A stretch of DNA of 64,000 bases from Bordetella flabilis (lineage in GTDB: Bacteria > Pseudomonadota > Gammaproteobacteria > Burkholderiales > Burkholderiaceae_B), in assembly GCF_001676725.1 (NCBI RefSeq), contig NZ_CP016172.1, forward strand, positions 992,001 through 1,056,000, read 5' to 3'. Each line of letters begins with the position of its first letter. The stretch's first letter is position 1. The notes under the pieces are model-generated. The model had not been told where the DNA came from. It ran no database searches and saw only the letters and a program-made list of their open reading frames with translations. Made by a program: the position numbers and the translations under genes. Of this stretch, positions 16,614 to 25,288 are shown piece after piece.

Positions 16614-17425
16614 GCGCGCGCCGTTCCCTCTACCTCTGCATGCCGGCGCGCGATCCACTGCGCGCGCTCGTGCATCAGCGCCACCGCCTGCGGCAGCCGG
16701 CGTTCGTTCAGGCGATCCGCCATCGCCGTGATCGTCACGGCCGCCAGGCCCTGGCCGTGTGCATCGCGCACCGGCACCGCCACCGCGCTCGTCCCCGGCA
16801 TCAGGCCATGCGGCGCGTGGGCGTAGCCCAGCGCGCGCGCCGTATCGACACGGCGGCCGATCTCGCGCGGGCTTTCCTTCATCACTTCCAGACGGCGCGT
16901 ATTCGAGCGGATCAGCGCCTCGCTCTCCTTCGGCGGCATGCATGCGAGCAGCGCCACCCCCGACACCCCGATTCCCAGCGGCCGCCGCACACCCACCTCG
17001 ATCGACAGCACCTGGATCGCGTAGTGGCCGGTCCGGCGGCCGATGCAGATCGAATCGGCACCGTGACGCACGCTCAGGAACACCGTGTCGCCCACCTGCT
17101 CGGCCAGGTCGTTCAGATAGGGTTCGGCCAGCGTCAGCAAGGGGAAGCGCCGCGTGCGCGCCAGGCCCAGCAAGGCCGCCTCCGGGCCGATCCGGTACAG
17201 GCGGGTGTCGGCATCCTGCTCCACCGCGCCTTCCTGCACCAGCGTCCGCAGCAGGCGGTGCACCGTGGGCTGGTTCAACCCTGACATGCCGACCAGGTCG
17301 GTCAGGCGGACCCCGCGCTCCTGCCCGCAGGCGACCAGCCGCAGCAGCGCCAGCGCGCGCTTGACGGTCTGGCTGCCGCCGCTGTCGGCGTCGCCGGCGG
17401 CTCGATCGCGGGCGGACCGCGTCAT
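16565..17425 (-). CDS. IclR family regulator
   Basis: A 286-residue regulator. The N-terminal winged helix (about 18-80) holds the core LTDLVGMSGLNQPTVHRLL. The C-terminal GAF-like effector domain (about 95-265) carries DTVFLSVRHGADSICIGR and GVALLACMP. About 20 extra residues at the C-terminus run into the convergent VOC gene. The ATG overlaps the stop of the upstream flavin-reductase-like gene (ATGA), so the two are coupled. A dyad typical of IclR sites lies at 18280-18302, upstream of the pair and of the divergent catabolic operon, its probable target. Confidence 0.9.
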   Translation of the reverse strand: MTRSARDRAAGDADSGGSQTVKRALALLRLVACGQERGVRLTDLVGMSGLNQPTVHRLLRTLVQEGAVEQDADTRLYRIGPEAALLGLARTRRFPLLTLAEPYLNDLAEQVGDTVFLSVRHGADSICIGRRTGHYAIQVLSIEVGVRRPLGIGVSGVALLACMPPKESEALIRSNTRRLEVMKESPREIGRRVDTARALGYAHAPHGLMPGTSAVAVPVRDAHGQGLAAVTITAMADRLNERRLPQAVALMHERAQWIARRHAEVEGTARAQSGSASPGFQAISHR

Positions 17426-18057
17426 GGCCGAGGCGCGTCGCCCATGACGGCCTTGGGGGTCTGGCCGATGGCGCGCTTCGTGATGATGGGACCCAGGCCG
17501 GCGTAGTTCGGACCGCCGAGGCGACACACGGGCCGCAGGCCGGCGGTATCGATCTTGCCGTCGCGCAGCAGGCCGTCGCGGATGTGGAACACCAGTACTT
17601 CGCCCACCACGAATTCCGCCCCCGTCAGGCCGAACGGAATGATCGAGTGCAGACGGCATTCCAGGCTGACCGGCACGTCGCGCAGGCAGGGGGGCGCGAT
17701 GGAATCGCTGGGATGGAGGGCAAGGCCAAGCAGGTCCACCTCGCTGACCTCGGGCGGATGTTCGACGGCGCTCATGTGGATGGCGTCGATCATGGTGTCG
17801 TCGCCGATGTTCACCACGAACTCGCCCGATGCATGGATATTGTGCGCCGTGTCCTTGCGCGCGCCGGCCTTGCGTCCGATGCTGATGCCGACCATGGGCG
17901 GCTTGCTGGATACGAAGGTGAAGCAACTGAAGGGCGCCAGGTTGACGACGCCGCGCTCGCCCAGCGTGCTGATCCAGGCGATGGGACGCGGCACCACCAC
18001 GCCGGTCAACAGTTTGTAGGTTTGTTCGGGGCTCAGCTCCGTGGCGCGTATCTGCAT
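17422..18057 (-). CDS. Flavin reductase-like FMN-binding protein
   Basis: A 211-residue split-barrel flavin reductase family protein. Seen: VVPRPIAWISTLGERGVVNLAPFS, where FMN-binding residues lie, HNIHASGEFVVNI, and the dimer-contact region ECRLHSIIPFG. Relatives reduce free flavin for two-component monooxygenases or act as stand-alone oxidoreductases; no monooxygenase partner is nearby. It is cotranscribed with the IclR gene and divergent from the binding-protein/hydrolase operon starting at 18403. Confidence 0.85.
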   Translation of the reverse strand: MQIRATELSPEQTYKLLTGVVVPRPIAWISTLGERGVVNLAPFSCFTFVSSKPPMVGISIGRKAGARKDTAHNIHASGEFVVNIGDDTMIDAIHMSAVEHPPEVSEVDLLGLALHPSDSIAPPCLRDVPVSLECRLHSIIPFGLTGAEFVVGEVLVFHIRDGLLRDGKIDTAGLRPVCRLGGPNYAGLGPIITKRAIGQTPKAVMGDAPRP

Positions 18058-18402
18058 GATGGCCTGCTTGGGTTGTGGGATGCCGGGCGATCCGTGCCTG
18101 GACGACAGAAGCGGACGGGCGGCGCGGGTCTTGGAATCCGTGCCGCCCGGCCCGGGGTGCCTGTCTGATTAATGGACTATTCCGCAAGGCCGCGACGCAA
18201 GGCGTATCGCCCCGCAATAGCGGCTGCATGGCCGAATCATACGTAGGCTGCCCCGCCATCGTCTTTAGGGGTTTCCGATAAAAGTCCGACATACGGACTT
18301 TTTCAGGGGGGATTGATTGTTGAAGGCCAAGGCCGTCGCTACATTGCCGGCACAACGAAGACCTGCGATGTTCGCACGGGTCCCGGATACGGAGACAGAC
18401 AA
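18058..18402. other. 345-bp divergent intergenic region
   Basis: Promoter region between the flavin reductase/IclR pair and the binding-protein operon. Apart from the dyad at 18280-18302 and the ribosome site GGAGA just before 18403, I see no gene or further repeat. An earlier in-frame start at 18313 would give the binding protein an extra 30 residues that break its signal peptide, so it was not used. Confidence 0.5.
18280..18302. promoter_or_regulatory. Probable IclR-family operator
   Basis: AAAAGTCCG and CGGACTTTT form perfect 9-bp arms around ACATA. GTCCG-N5-CGGAC fits the palindrome type bound by many IclR regulators. It lies 101 bp before the binding-protein start at 18403 and upstream of the divergent flavin reductase/IclR pair, so one site could serve both directions. 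A run of Ts follows on the plus strand, but there is no gene upstream for it to terminate. Confidence 0.6.
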
Positions 18403-19371
18403 ATGAAGCCCCTGCTGATCGGGTCGCTGTTGGCCCTTGCCGCCGTATGTTCCGCGCCGGCCGCGGCAGCAAGCTGGCCGGCCAAGCCGGTGCGCATCGT
18501 GGTGCCTTATCCGCCCGGCGGAAATGTGGACGTTGCCGCGCGCATCATCGCTCCCGGGCTGCAGGCCGCCTTCGGCCAGCCCTTCATCGTCGACAACAAA
18601 TCCGGCGCTGGCGGCATGATCGGCGCCGAGGACGTGGCGCGCTCCGCGCCGGACGGCTACACGCTGTTCCTGGCCGCCAATGGCCCGCTGCTGTTCAGTC
18701 CGCTGATCTTCCGCCGCGCCGCGTACAAGTGGGACAAGGACTTCGTTCCCATCAGCTCGGTGTCGTTCACGCCGCTGGTGCTGCAGGTGCGCCCATCGCT
18801 GCCGGTGCACAACGTACAGGAATTGCTGGCGATGGCGCGCAAGGATCCGGGCAAGCTCACCATGGCGTCGCCCGGCGCCGGCACCACCAACCACCTGGTC
18901 AGCGAGCTGCTGCAATCGCTGACCGGCGTGCACTGGACCACGGCGCACTACAAGGGCAACGCGCCCGCCACCACGGACCTCCTCGGGGGCCAGGTCGATT
19001 TCAACTTCGACCAGGTGTCCGTGTCGCTGCCCTTCATCAAGGAAGGCAAGGTTCGGGCCCTGGCCGTGACCACCGCCACGCGCGTGCCTTCGCTGCCCGA
19101 CGTGCCGACCTTCGCGCAAGCCGGCGTGCAGGGCATGGAGGCTTCCACATTCACCGGGCTGCTCGCGCCGAAGGGCACGCCGCCGGAGATCGTGCAGCGC
19201 CTGAGTGCCGCCCTGGAAAAAATCCTCAAGGAAAAAGACGTGATCGCCCGCTTCGACGGGATGGGCGCCGAGGCGCGCGGCAGCACACCGGAAGCCTTCG
19301 CGCAATACCTGGCCAGGGAGGATGCGCGCTGGACGCCCATTATCAAGAACGCCAACATCACCGCCAATTGA
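18403..19371 (+). CDS. Bug/TctC-type periplasmic solute-binding protein
   Basis: 322 residues with a Sec signal peptide (LLIGSLLALAAVCSAPAAAA) and the standard family elements: VVPYPPGGNVDVAAR, VDNKSGAGGMIG, SAPDGYTLFLA and DVPTFAQAG. GGAGA precedes the ATG at 18403. It heads an operon with RidA, an amidohydrolase, an FAH-family hydrolase and an HpaH-like hydratase, so the ligand is probably a carboxylate feeding that pathway. No permease genes are adjacent. Confidence 0.92.
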   Translation: MKPLLIGSLLALAAVCSAPAAAASWPAKPVRIVVPYPPGGNVDVAARIIAPGLQAAFGQPFIVDNKSGAGGMIGAEDVARSAPDGYTLFLAANGPLLFSPLIFRRAAYKWDKDFVPISSVSFTPLVLQVRPSLPVHNVQELLAMARKDPGKLTMASPGAGTTNHLVSELLQSLTGVHWTTAHYKGNAPATTDLLGGQVDFNFDQVSVSLPFIKEGKVRALAVTTATRVPSLPDVPTFAQAGVQGMEASTFTGLLAPKGTPPEIVQRLSAALEKILKEKDVIARFDGMGAEARGSTPEAFAQYLAREDARWTPIIKNANITAN

Positions 19372-19378
19372 GGATCGC

Positions 19379-19759
19379 ATGCGACGCACCAGCATCTACG
19401 CGGAAGGCTTCAGCCACAAGAACCCGATACCGGCCGCATGCCGGGTCGGCAGCATGCTTTATTCCGGCAGCGTGCAGGGGACCGATCCGGCCACCGGCGC
19501 GTACGGCGCGACGCTGCAGGCGCAATGCCGGCTGATGTTCGAACACGTCCAACGCATTGTCACGGCAGGCGGGGGAAGCATGGACGACATCATCAAGATG
19601 ACCGTATGGATGAATGACCGCTCGCAGCGCGCGGCGCTGAACGAAGTGTGGCTGGAATTCTTTCCCGATGCCGCCACGCGGCCGGCGCGGCACACCATGC
19701 AGGCCTCGCTCGACGGCGGAAAGCTGGTCGAGTGCGACTTCATCGCCGTGATTGCCTGA
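19379..19759 (+). CDS. RidA/YjgF/UK114 family protein
   Basis: A 126-residue RidA-fold protein. The family pattern is visible: YSGSVQGTDPATGAYG, then a helix, DDIIKMTVWMNDRSQRAALNEVWLEFFP and ARHTMQASL. The last of these holds the Arg that in true RidA binds the enamine/imine carboxylate. It starts 7 bases after the binding-protein stop with a GAGG ribosome site. In catabolic operons such proteins deaminate enamine intermediates or hydrolyse related compounds; here the precise step is unknown. Confidence 0.88.
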   Translation: MRRTSIYAEGFSHKNPIPAACRVGSMLYSGSVQGTDPATGAYGATLQAQCRLMFEHVQRIVTAGGGSMDDIIKMTVWMNDRSQRAALNEVWLEFFPDAATRPARHTMQASLDGGKLVECDFIAVIA

Positions 19760-19766
19760 GCCCGCC

Positions 19767-20639
19767 ATGCCCGACTACCTGCCATTCCACCCCCATCCCA
19801 CCGCACCGTCGCGCCGGCCTCCCGCGCGCAGTTGCGACAGCCAGTTTCATGTCTTCGGGCCGGCGGAGCGGTACCCGGTACGGCCGGGCGCCGCCTACGA
19901 AATGCCCAGCGCCACGATAGACGTCGCGTTGCGGCTGCACCGCACGCTGGGCATCGAGCGCGGCGTCATCGTGCAGGCCACTACCTATGGAGCCGACCAC
20001 CAGGTCGTGCTGGATGGACTGGCCGCGGCCGGTCCCGGATACCGCGGATGCGCCAATGCCGCCGTGCTGCTGGAGCGCGACGATGCCTACCTGGCCAGGC
20101 TGCACGATGCCGGCGTGCGCGGGGCGCGCTTCACGCGGCAGGGACTGGGCATCGTCATGGACCAGGCCGCCTTCGATCGCGCGGTGGCCCGCATCCGCGA
20201 GCTGGGGTGGTATGCCAAGTTCCAGCCGGAACCGGACGGCATCATGGCCCAGGCCGCGCAGTTCGACGCGCTGGATATCCCCGTGCTGATCGACCACATG
20301 GGCCGCGCCGATCCCGCGCGGGGCGCGGCGGACCCCGGCCTGCGCAAGCTGGTGGAGCTGCTCGGGCGCGGCAACTTCTGGGTCATGCTCTCCTTGACCG
20401 AAAAGCTGTCCCGCCAGGGCTACCCGTGGGACGACGTGGTGCCGGTGGCGCGGGCCTGCATCGAAGCCGCGCCCGACCGCGTGGTATGGGGCAGCGACTG
20501 GCCGCATCCCGTTTCGGTCAAGCAGCCGCCGGACGAAGGCCGGCTGGTGGACCAGCTGTACCGCTATGCCGGCGACGACGCGACCCTGCGCAAGATCCTG
20601 GTGGACAATCCCGCGAACCTCTTTGGATTCGACGCATGA
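19767..20639 (+). CDS. Amidohydrolase, 2-pyrone-4,6-dicarboxylate hydrolase-like
   Basis: A 290-residue TIM-barrel hydrolase of the Amidohydrolase_2 group, nearest by motif to LigI-type lactonases. The first metal/active-site motif reads DSQFHVFG, so the first His of the HxH pair is Gln, as in many lactonase relatives. VLIDHMGR, WGSDWPH and NPANLFGF follow. It starts 7 bases after ridA; a TTG at 19752 is an alternative. It is coupled to the next gene by an ATGA overlap. It probably opens a lactone or cleaves a C-C bond in an aromatic-derived acid pathway. Confidence 0.82.
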   Translation: MPDYLPFHPHPTAPSRRPPARSCDSQFHVFGPAERYPVRPGAAYEMPSATIDVALRLHRTLGIERGVIVQATTYGADHQVVLDGLAAAGPGYRGCANAAVLLERDDAYLARLHDAGVRGARFTRQGLGIVMDQAAFDRAVARIRELGWYAKFQPEPDGIMAQAAQFDALDIPVLIDHMGRADPARGAADPGLRKLVELLGRGNFWVMLSLTEKLSRQGYPWDDVVPVARACIEAAPDRVVWGSDWPHPVSVKQPPDEGRLVDQLYRYAGDDATLRKILVDNPANLFGFDA

Positions 20640-21502
20640 AGCTGATTTCTTTTCGCGCCCGGGGGGCGGACCGTTTCGGTGCCGTGGTGGACGACGGCGT
20701 CGTCGACATGACGCAAAGGCTGGCGCCGGAAATCGCCACGCTGCGCGCCGCGCTGGCGGCGGATGCGCTGCCGCGCATGCGGGCCCTGGCGCGCGCGACG
20801 CCCGACTTCGCGCTGGCCGACGTCACCCTGCTGCCGCCCATCGTCGATCCGGAAAAGATCATCTGCGTGGGCGTGAACTACGGACTGCGCAACGAGGAGT
20901 ACAAGGACGGCAGCGCGGCGCCGGCGTACCCCAGCGTGTTTCCGCGCTTTCCCGGATCCTTCGTCGGCCACGGACAGGGCCTGGTGCGGCCGCGCGAATC
21001 CGGACAACTGGACTACGAAGGGGAAATCGCCATCGTCATCGGGCGGGGCGGGCGGCGCATTGCCGAGGCGGACGCGGAATCGCATATCGCCGGGCTGACC
21101 TGCGCGAACGAGGGCACGGTGCGCGACTGGGTGCGGCACGGCAAGTTCAACGTCACGCAAGGCAAGAACTTCGACGCCAGCGGCGCGATGGGGCCCTGGC
21201 TGGTCACAGCGGATGCCTTCGACGGTTTCGACGAGCTGACCGTCACCACGCGCGTCAACGGCGAGGTGCGCCAGCATGATACGACGGCCAACCTGATGTT
21301 CACGTTCCGCCGCCTGATCAGCTATATCTCCATCTGGACGACGCTGAAGCCGGGCGATGTGATTTCCACGGGCACGCCGGTGGGCGCCGGCGTGCGCTTC
21401 GATCCGCCACGGTTCCTGCTCCCCGGGGACCGGGTGGAGGTCGAGGTGTCCGGCGTGGGCGTATTGTCCAACCCGGTGGTTGACGACGCGGGAGCGCCAT
21501 GA
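20636..21502 (+). CDS. Fumarylacetoacetate hydrolase family protein
   Basis: 288 residues with the FAH fold. There is a short N-terminal domain, then KIICVGVNYGLRNEE and DYEGEIAIVIGR, where the metal-binding acidic residues lie. EGTVRDW, GKNFDASGAMGPWLV and VISTGTPVGAG complete it. This group includes fumarylpyruvate and acylpyruvate hydrolases and HpaG-type decarboxylase/isomerases. Both ends overlap neighbouring genes by a few bases, so the three enzymes are made as one unit. Substrate inferred only as a beta-diketo or 2-oxo acid. Confidence 0.88.
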   Translation: MKLISFRARGADRFGAVVDDGVVDMTQRLAPEIATLRAALAADALPRMRALARATPDFALADVTLLPPIVDPEKIICVGVNYGLRNEEYKDGSAAPAYPSVFPRFPGSFVGHGQGLVRPRESGQLDYEGEIAIVIGRGGRRIAEADAESHIAGLTCANEGTVRDWVRHGKFNVTQGKNFDASGAMGPWLVTADAFDGFDELTVTTRVNGEVRQHDTTANLMFTFRRLISYISIWTTLKPGDVISTGTPVGAGVRFDPPRFLLPGDRVEVEVSGVGVLSNPVVDDAGAP

Positions 21503-22284
21503 TGCTGACCGCAGAGCAACGCAGCCGGGCCGCGCAATCGCTGCTACAGGCCGAGCGCAGCGCGACACCCATCACGCAACTGGACCAGACCTATCCCGGG
21601 ATGGACATCGAGGATGCCTATGCCATCCAGCAGGAGGCGATCGCGCTGCGCATCGCCGCGGGGGCGCGGCTGCGCGGCCACAAGATCGGCCTGACGTCCA
21701 AGGCGATGCAAAGCACCGTGGGCATCGACGAGCCGGACTACGGCCATCTGCTGGACGATATGTTCCACAACGATGGCGACACTCTCGATGCCGGCCGCTA
21801 TATCGTGCCGCGCGTGGAGGTGGAACTGGCCTTCGTGCTGGGCAGGCCGCTGCGCGGACCGGGGGTGACCCTGGTCGACGTGCTGGACGCCACCGATTAT
21901 GTGATGCCGGCCATGGAGCTGATCGACGGGCGCAGCAAATACCCGCGCCGTATCGTCGATAACATTGCGGACAATGCCGCCTGCGCCGGCGTGATCCTGG
22001 GTGGACGACCGGTCAGGCCGCTGGACATCGACCTGCGCTGGGTGGCGGCGCTGCTTTACAAGAATGGCGTGATCGAGGAATCCGGCGTGTCGGCCGCCGT
22101 GCTCGGCCACCCGGCCATGGGCATCGCCTGGCTGGCCAATAAACTGGCGCGCTTCGGGACCGGGCTGGAGGCGGGCCACATCGTGCTGGCGGGGTCCTTC
22201 ACGCGCACGGTGGCGGTCGGCAAGGGCGATGTCATTCATGCGGACTACGGCCCGCTGGGCAGCATCGGGCTGCGCTTCGCCTGA
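21499..22284 (+). CDS. 2-oxo-hepta-4-ene-1,7-dioate hydratase-like protein
   Basis: 261 residues of the MhpD/HpaH hydratase group. Seen: [70 protein letters not shown] and [22 protein letters not shown]; the E-V-E and Lys residues match the metal/active site. HpaH-like enzymes add water to 2-oxo-alkenoates after meta ring cleavage. Together with the FAH protein this points to the lower part of a homoprotocatechuate-like route, but no ring-cleavage dioxygenase is in the window. Confidence 0.85.
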   Translation: MMLTAEQRSRAAQSLLQAERSATPITQLDQTYPGMDIEDAYAIQQEAIALRIAAGARLRGHKIGLTSKAMQSTVGIDEPDYGHLLDDMFHNDGDTLDAGRYIVPRVEVELAFVLGRPLRGPGVTLVDVLDATDYVMPAMELIDGRSKYPRRIVDNIADNAACAGVILGGRPVRPLDIDLRWVAALLYKNGVIEESGVSAAVLGHPAMGIAWLANKLARFGTGLEAGHIVLAGSFTRTVAVGKGDVIHADYGPLGSIGLRFA

Positions 22285-22298
22285 GATTAATATGGCGC

Positions 22299-23207
22299 AT
22301 GCAAATCGACTTCCTCGGCATGCAGGCCTTCCTTGCGATCGTGGAGCAGGGCGGCTTCCAGCAGGCCGCCACGCACCTGCACCTGTCCCAGACCGCGGTC
22401 AGCCATCGCATCCGCAAGCTTGAAGCCAGCCTGGGCGTGACGCTGCTGGCCCGGACCACGCGCGATGTGACGCTGACCGACGCGGGGCGTGCGCTGCTGC
22501 CGCGCGTGCGCGGCGCCATGCGCGAGTTCGAGCTTTCCTACGACGCGCTGCGCCAGCACAGCCGCACGGCGCCGCAGTGGCTCGCCTTCGGCTGCCTGCC
22601 GACGCTGGCGGCGCACCGCATCGCACCGGCGCTGGCGCGGTTCCGCGACCTGCATCCGCACATTGCGGTGCGGGTCTTCGACAATTCCATCATCGAGATC
22701 GCGGAACTGGTGCAGGCCGAAACCACGGCCTTCGGCATATCGGTGGCGACATCGAATCCGTTCAATCTGGCGGTGGAGCCCTTCGCCGAAGAGCCCTTCG
22801 TGCTGGTGTGCCGGACCGACCATCCCCTGGCCGCGCTGCGCAGCGTGTGCTGGGACCAGCTGGCGGACGAGGTGTTGATCCGCATCAGCCTTCCTGCGGG
22901 CAACAGCACCGCGATCGACGACGCCCTGGGCGAGCGTCGGCTGCGGCTGCGCTGGGCCTATGAAACCCAGCATACGGCGGTGGCGCTGGATTTCGTGCAG
23001 CAGGGACTGGGTTTGACGGTGGTGCCGGCCTTGTCGCTGGACGCGGCGGGCGGACTGGCGGCGCTACCCTTGCAGCAGCCCGGCATCGCGCGGCGGCTGG
23101 CGGTGCTGACGCGTCGCGGGGCGGTGTTGACGCCCGTCGCGCTGACCTTGCGCGATCTGCTGGTGCAGGCCCTGGCGGCGGGCCTGGCCGATGAACGCCA
23201 CGAATAA
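22299..23207 (+). CDS. LysR family regulator
   Basis: A 302-residue LysR regulator. The helix-turn-helix (about 4-63) has FLAIVEQGGFQQAATHLHLSQTAVSHRIRKLE. The periplasmic-binding-like effector part (about 92-295) contains LGLTVVPALSL near the end. Unusually for LysR it is the last gene of the run it probably controls, 14 bp after the hydratase and in the same direction, instead of divergent. The dual regulation with the upstream IclR site is worth noting. Confidence 0.9.
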   Translation: MQIDFLGMQAFLAIVEQGGFQQAATHLHLSQTAVSHRIRKLEASLGVTLLARTTRDVTLTDAGRALLPRVRGAMREFELSYDALRQHSRTAPQWLAFGCLPTLAAHRIAPALARFRDLHPHIAVRVFDNSIIEIAELVQAETTAFGISVATSNPFNLAVEPFAEEPFVLVCRTDHPLAALRSVCWDQLADEVLIRISLPAGNSTAIDDALGERRLRLRWAYETQHTAVALDFVQQGLGLTVVPALSLDAAGGLAALPLQQPGIARRLAVLTRRGAVLTPVALTLRDLLVQALAAGLADERHE

Positions 23208-23327
23208 ATCCTCCCAAACAATTCATTTGTCCGCGCGCTGACGCCTGCCTAGACTGCGTCATCACGAGATGCCATGCCGCGCGCGCCCGCCGTTGCCGGC
23301 CGGCGGACAAAAAAAGGGAGACTCACC

Positions 23328-24323
23328 ATGATGCGATCGATCGCGGGTCCGCTGTGGCGCGCATGCCGGCGCGCGGGCCGTCGTGCCTTGCCGTGGCTGG
23401 CCGCCGCCCTGGCCGCGGCGCCCGTCGCCCACGGCGCGGACTATCCCACGCAACCGATACGCATCGTCGTCCCCTTCGGCCCCGGCGGCCTGGCGGATAT
23501 TTCCATGCGCCTGGTGGCGCAGAAGATGGGCGAGCGCTACGGCGAAAAGATCATCGTCGAGAACCGTCCGGGGGCGGGCGGCATCGTGGCGGGCACGGCC
23601 ACCTTGAACGCGGCGCGCGACGGCTACACCTTTATCGCCTTTTCCAACGGCACGGCGATCAGCAAGTCGCTGTTCAAGCTGCCGTACGACCCGGTGAAGG
23701 ATTACACGCCCGTGTCCACCGTGGCCTATTTCGACCTGATCCTGTTGACGCATGCCAAGGGAACGCTGCATTCGGTGGCCGACGTGCTGGCCCTGTCCAG
23801 GCAGCGGCCGGTGGTGCTGGGCACCATCAATCCGGGCAGCACACAGAACCTTTCGGCCGAGCTGTTCAAGTCCACGGCCCGGCTGAACGCCTCCATCATT
23901 CCCTTCAAGACCACCTCCGACGTGGTGGCCGCCCTGATCCGCGGCGATATCGATGTCGCCTTCGAATCGTATGCCGCCGTCAAGGGCATCGTCGACGCGG
24001 GCCAGATTACCCCCATCGCGGCGACGGGCACGGGACGCTCCTCTTGGCTGCCCCAGGTGCCGACCGTGCGCGAAAGCGGCGTGCCGTACGACGTGACCGG
24101 CTGGAACGCGCTCTTCGCGCCCGCCGGCGTCCCGGCCGAGGCCGTGCAGACGCTGAACCGGCAACTGAACGAAGTGCTGCGCCTGCCCGAGGTCAGGCAA
24201 CGATTCCAGGACCTGGGAACCGAGGCCAAGGGCAGTACGCCGGAAGAGATCGGCGCCATCCTGCGCAGCGATATCGACAAGTGGGCCGCTGTGATCCGGG
24301 AGGCCGGCATCCAGCGTCAGTAA
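23328..24323 (+). CDS. Bug/TctC-type periplasmic solute-binding protein
   Basis: 331 residues; an Arg-rich n-region, then a hydrophobic core ending VAHGA (cleavage near 37). VVPFGPGGLADIS, VENRPGAGGIVAG, ARDGYTFIAF, LPYDPVKDYTPVSTV and QVPTVRESG are family hallmarks. GGGAG lies 7 bases before the first of two ATGs. It forms a two-gene unit with the amidohydrolase at 24408. Ligand unknown, presumably a carboxylate or amide that the amidohydrolase acts on. Confidence 0.92.
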   Translation: MMRSIAGPLWRACRRAGRRALPWLAAALAAAPVAHGADYPTQPIRIVVPFGPGGLADISMRLVAQKMGERYGEKIIVENRPGAGGIVAGTATLNAARDGYTFIAFSNGTAISKSLFKLPYDPVKDYTPVSTVAYFDLILLTHAKGTLHSVADVLALSRQRPVVLGTINPGSTQNLSAELFKSTARLNASIIPFKTTSDVVAALIRGDIDVAFESYAAVKGIVDAGQITPIAATGTGRSSWLPQVPTVRESGVPYDVTGWNALFAPAGVPAEAVQTLNRQLNEVLRLPEVRQRFQDLGTEAKGSTPEEIGAILRSDIDKWAAVIREAGIQRQ

Positions 24324-24407
24324 CCGGCGTTGCCGACCGGTATGCCGCCCGTGGCGGCACGGCATTGGAGCCGCCCAGGCGGCTGGAATGGAAGCAAGGA
24401 GCCTCGC

Positions 24408-25217
24408 GTGACCACATTACAAGCCAGGGAAGGACTTCTGGTCGATACCCACGTGCATGTCTTCAAGACCGACATGCCGCTGATTCCCACCCCGCGCCAC
24501 AGTCCGACGTACAGCTTTACGGTCGAACAGCTGACCGACGTCATGGACCGGCACGGCGTGCAGTACGCCGTCATCGCCGCGGCCAGTCCATGGGGCGACT
24601 ACAACGACTACGTCATCGATTCGGTACGCGGCAACGGCCGGCTGCGCGGCACCGTCATTGTCGAGCCTTCGATCGAACGCGTGGCGCTCGACCAGATGGA
24701 TCGCGACGGCATCGTCGGGGTGCGCCTGCCGTTCATCAGCATGCCGCACCTGCCCGACCTCGATAGCTGGGACTATCGCAAGTTCCTGCGCCGGCTCGTC
24801 GATCTGGACTGGCATGTCCACGTGCATATCGACGGGCCGCGCCTGCCGCTGGTGCTGCCTTATCTGGAGCGCTCCGGTGTCAAGATCGTTATCGACCATA
24901 TCGGCCGGCCGGATCCGGTCACGGGCGTGGACAGCGACGGCTTTCGCGCCATGGTCGCCGCGGTGGAGAAGGGCCGGACCTGGGTCAAGCTGTCCGGCGC
25001 CTACCGCCTGGGGGCCAACGCCCTGGACTGCGCGCAGGAGCTGTGCCGCCGCGTGGGCTACGACAAGATGCTGTGGGCCAGCGACTGCCCGTTCGTCGGC
25101 GGGGAGAAGGACACCGATTACCGGCGCGCCATCGACTGGCTCGCACGGGCCATACCGGACGAGGCCGCGCGCCGGCAGGTGTACGGCGAGAACGCGTTGC
25201 GGCTTTATTTCTCCTGA
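24408..25217 (+). CDS. Amidohydrolase family protein
   Basis: A 269-residue Amidohydrolase_2 enzyme. I use a GTG start at 24408 because AAGGAG lies 6 bases before it. The metal motif DTHVHVF is complete (His15, His17), followed by VRLPFIS, HVHIDGPRLPL, IVIDHIGRPD and WASDCPFVGG with the catalytic Asp. Compared with the lactonase-like protein at 19767, which has Gln in place of the first His, this one has the full HxH. Probably cytoplasmic. Candidate reactions are lactone hydrolysis or decarboxylation. Confidence 0.86.
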   Translation: MTTLQAREGLLVDTHVHVFKTDMPLIPTPRHSPTYSFTVEQLTDVMDRHGVQYAVIAAASPWGDYNDYVIDSVRGNGRLRGTVIVEPSIERVALDQMDRDGIVGVRLPFISMPHLPDLDSWDYRKFLRRLVDLDWHVHVHIDGPRLPLVLPYLERSGVKIVIDHIGRPDPVTGVDSDGFRAMVAAVEKGRTWVKLSGAYRLGANALDCAQELCRRVGYDKMLWASDCPFVGGEKDTDYRRAIDWLARAIPDEAARRQVYGENALRLYFS

Positions 25218-25288
25218 CCGCGCGCCCCGGCCCAGGGCTGTGACGAGCGGGCCTCGCGGGCCGGCTGAGCAGGCCGGGCGAGGCCGGC

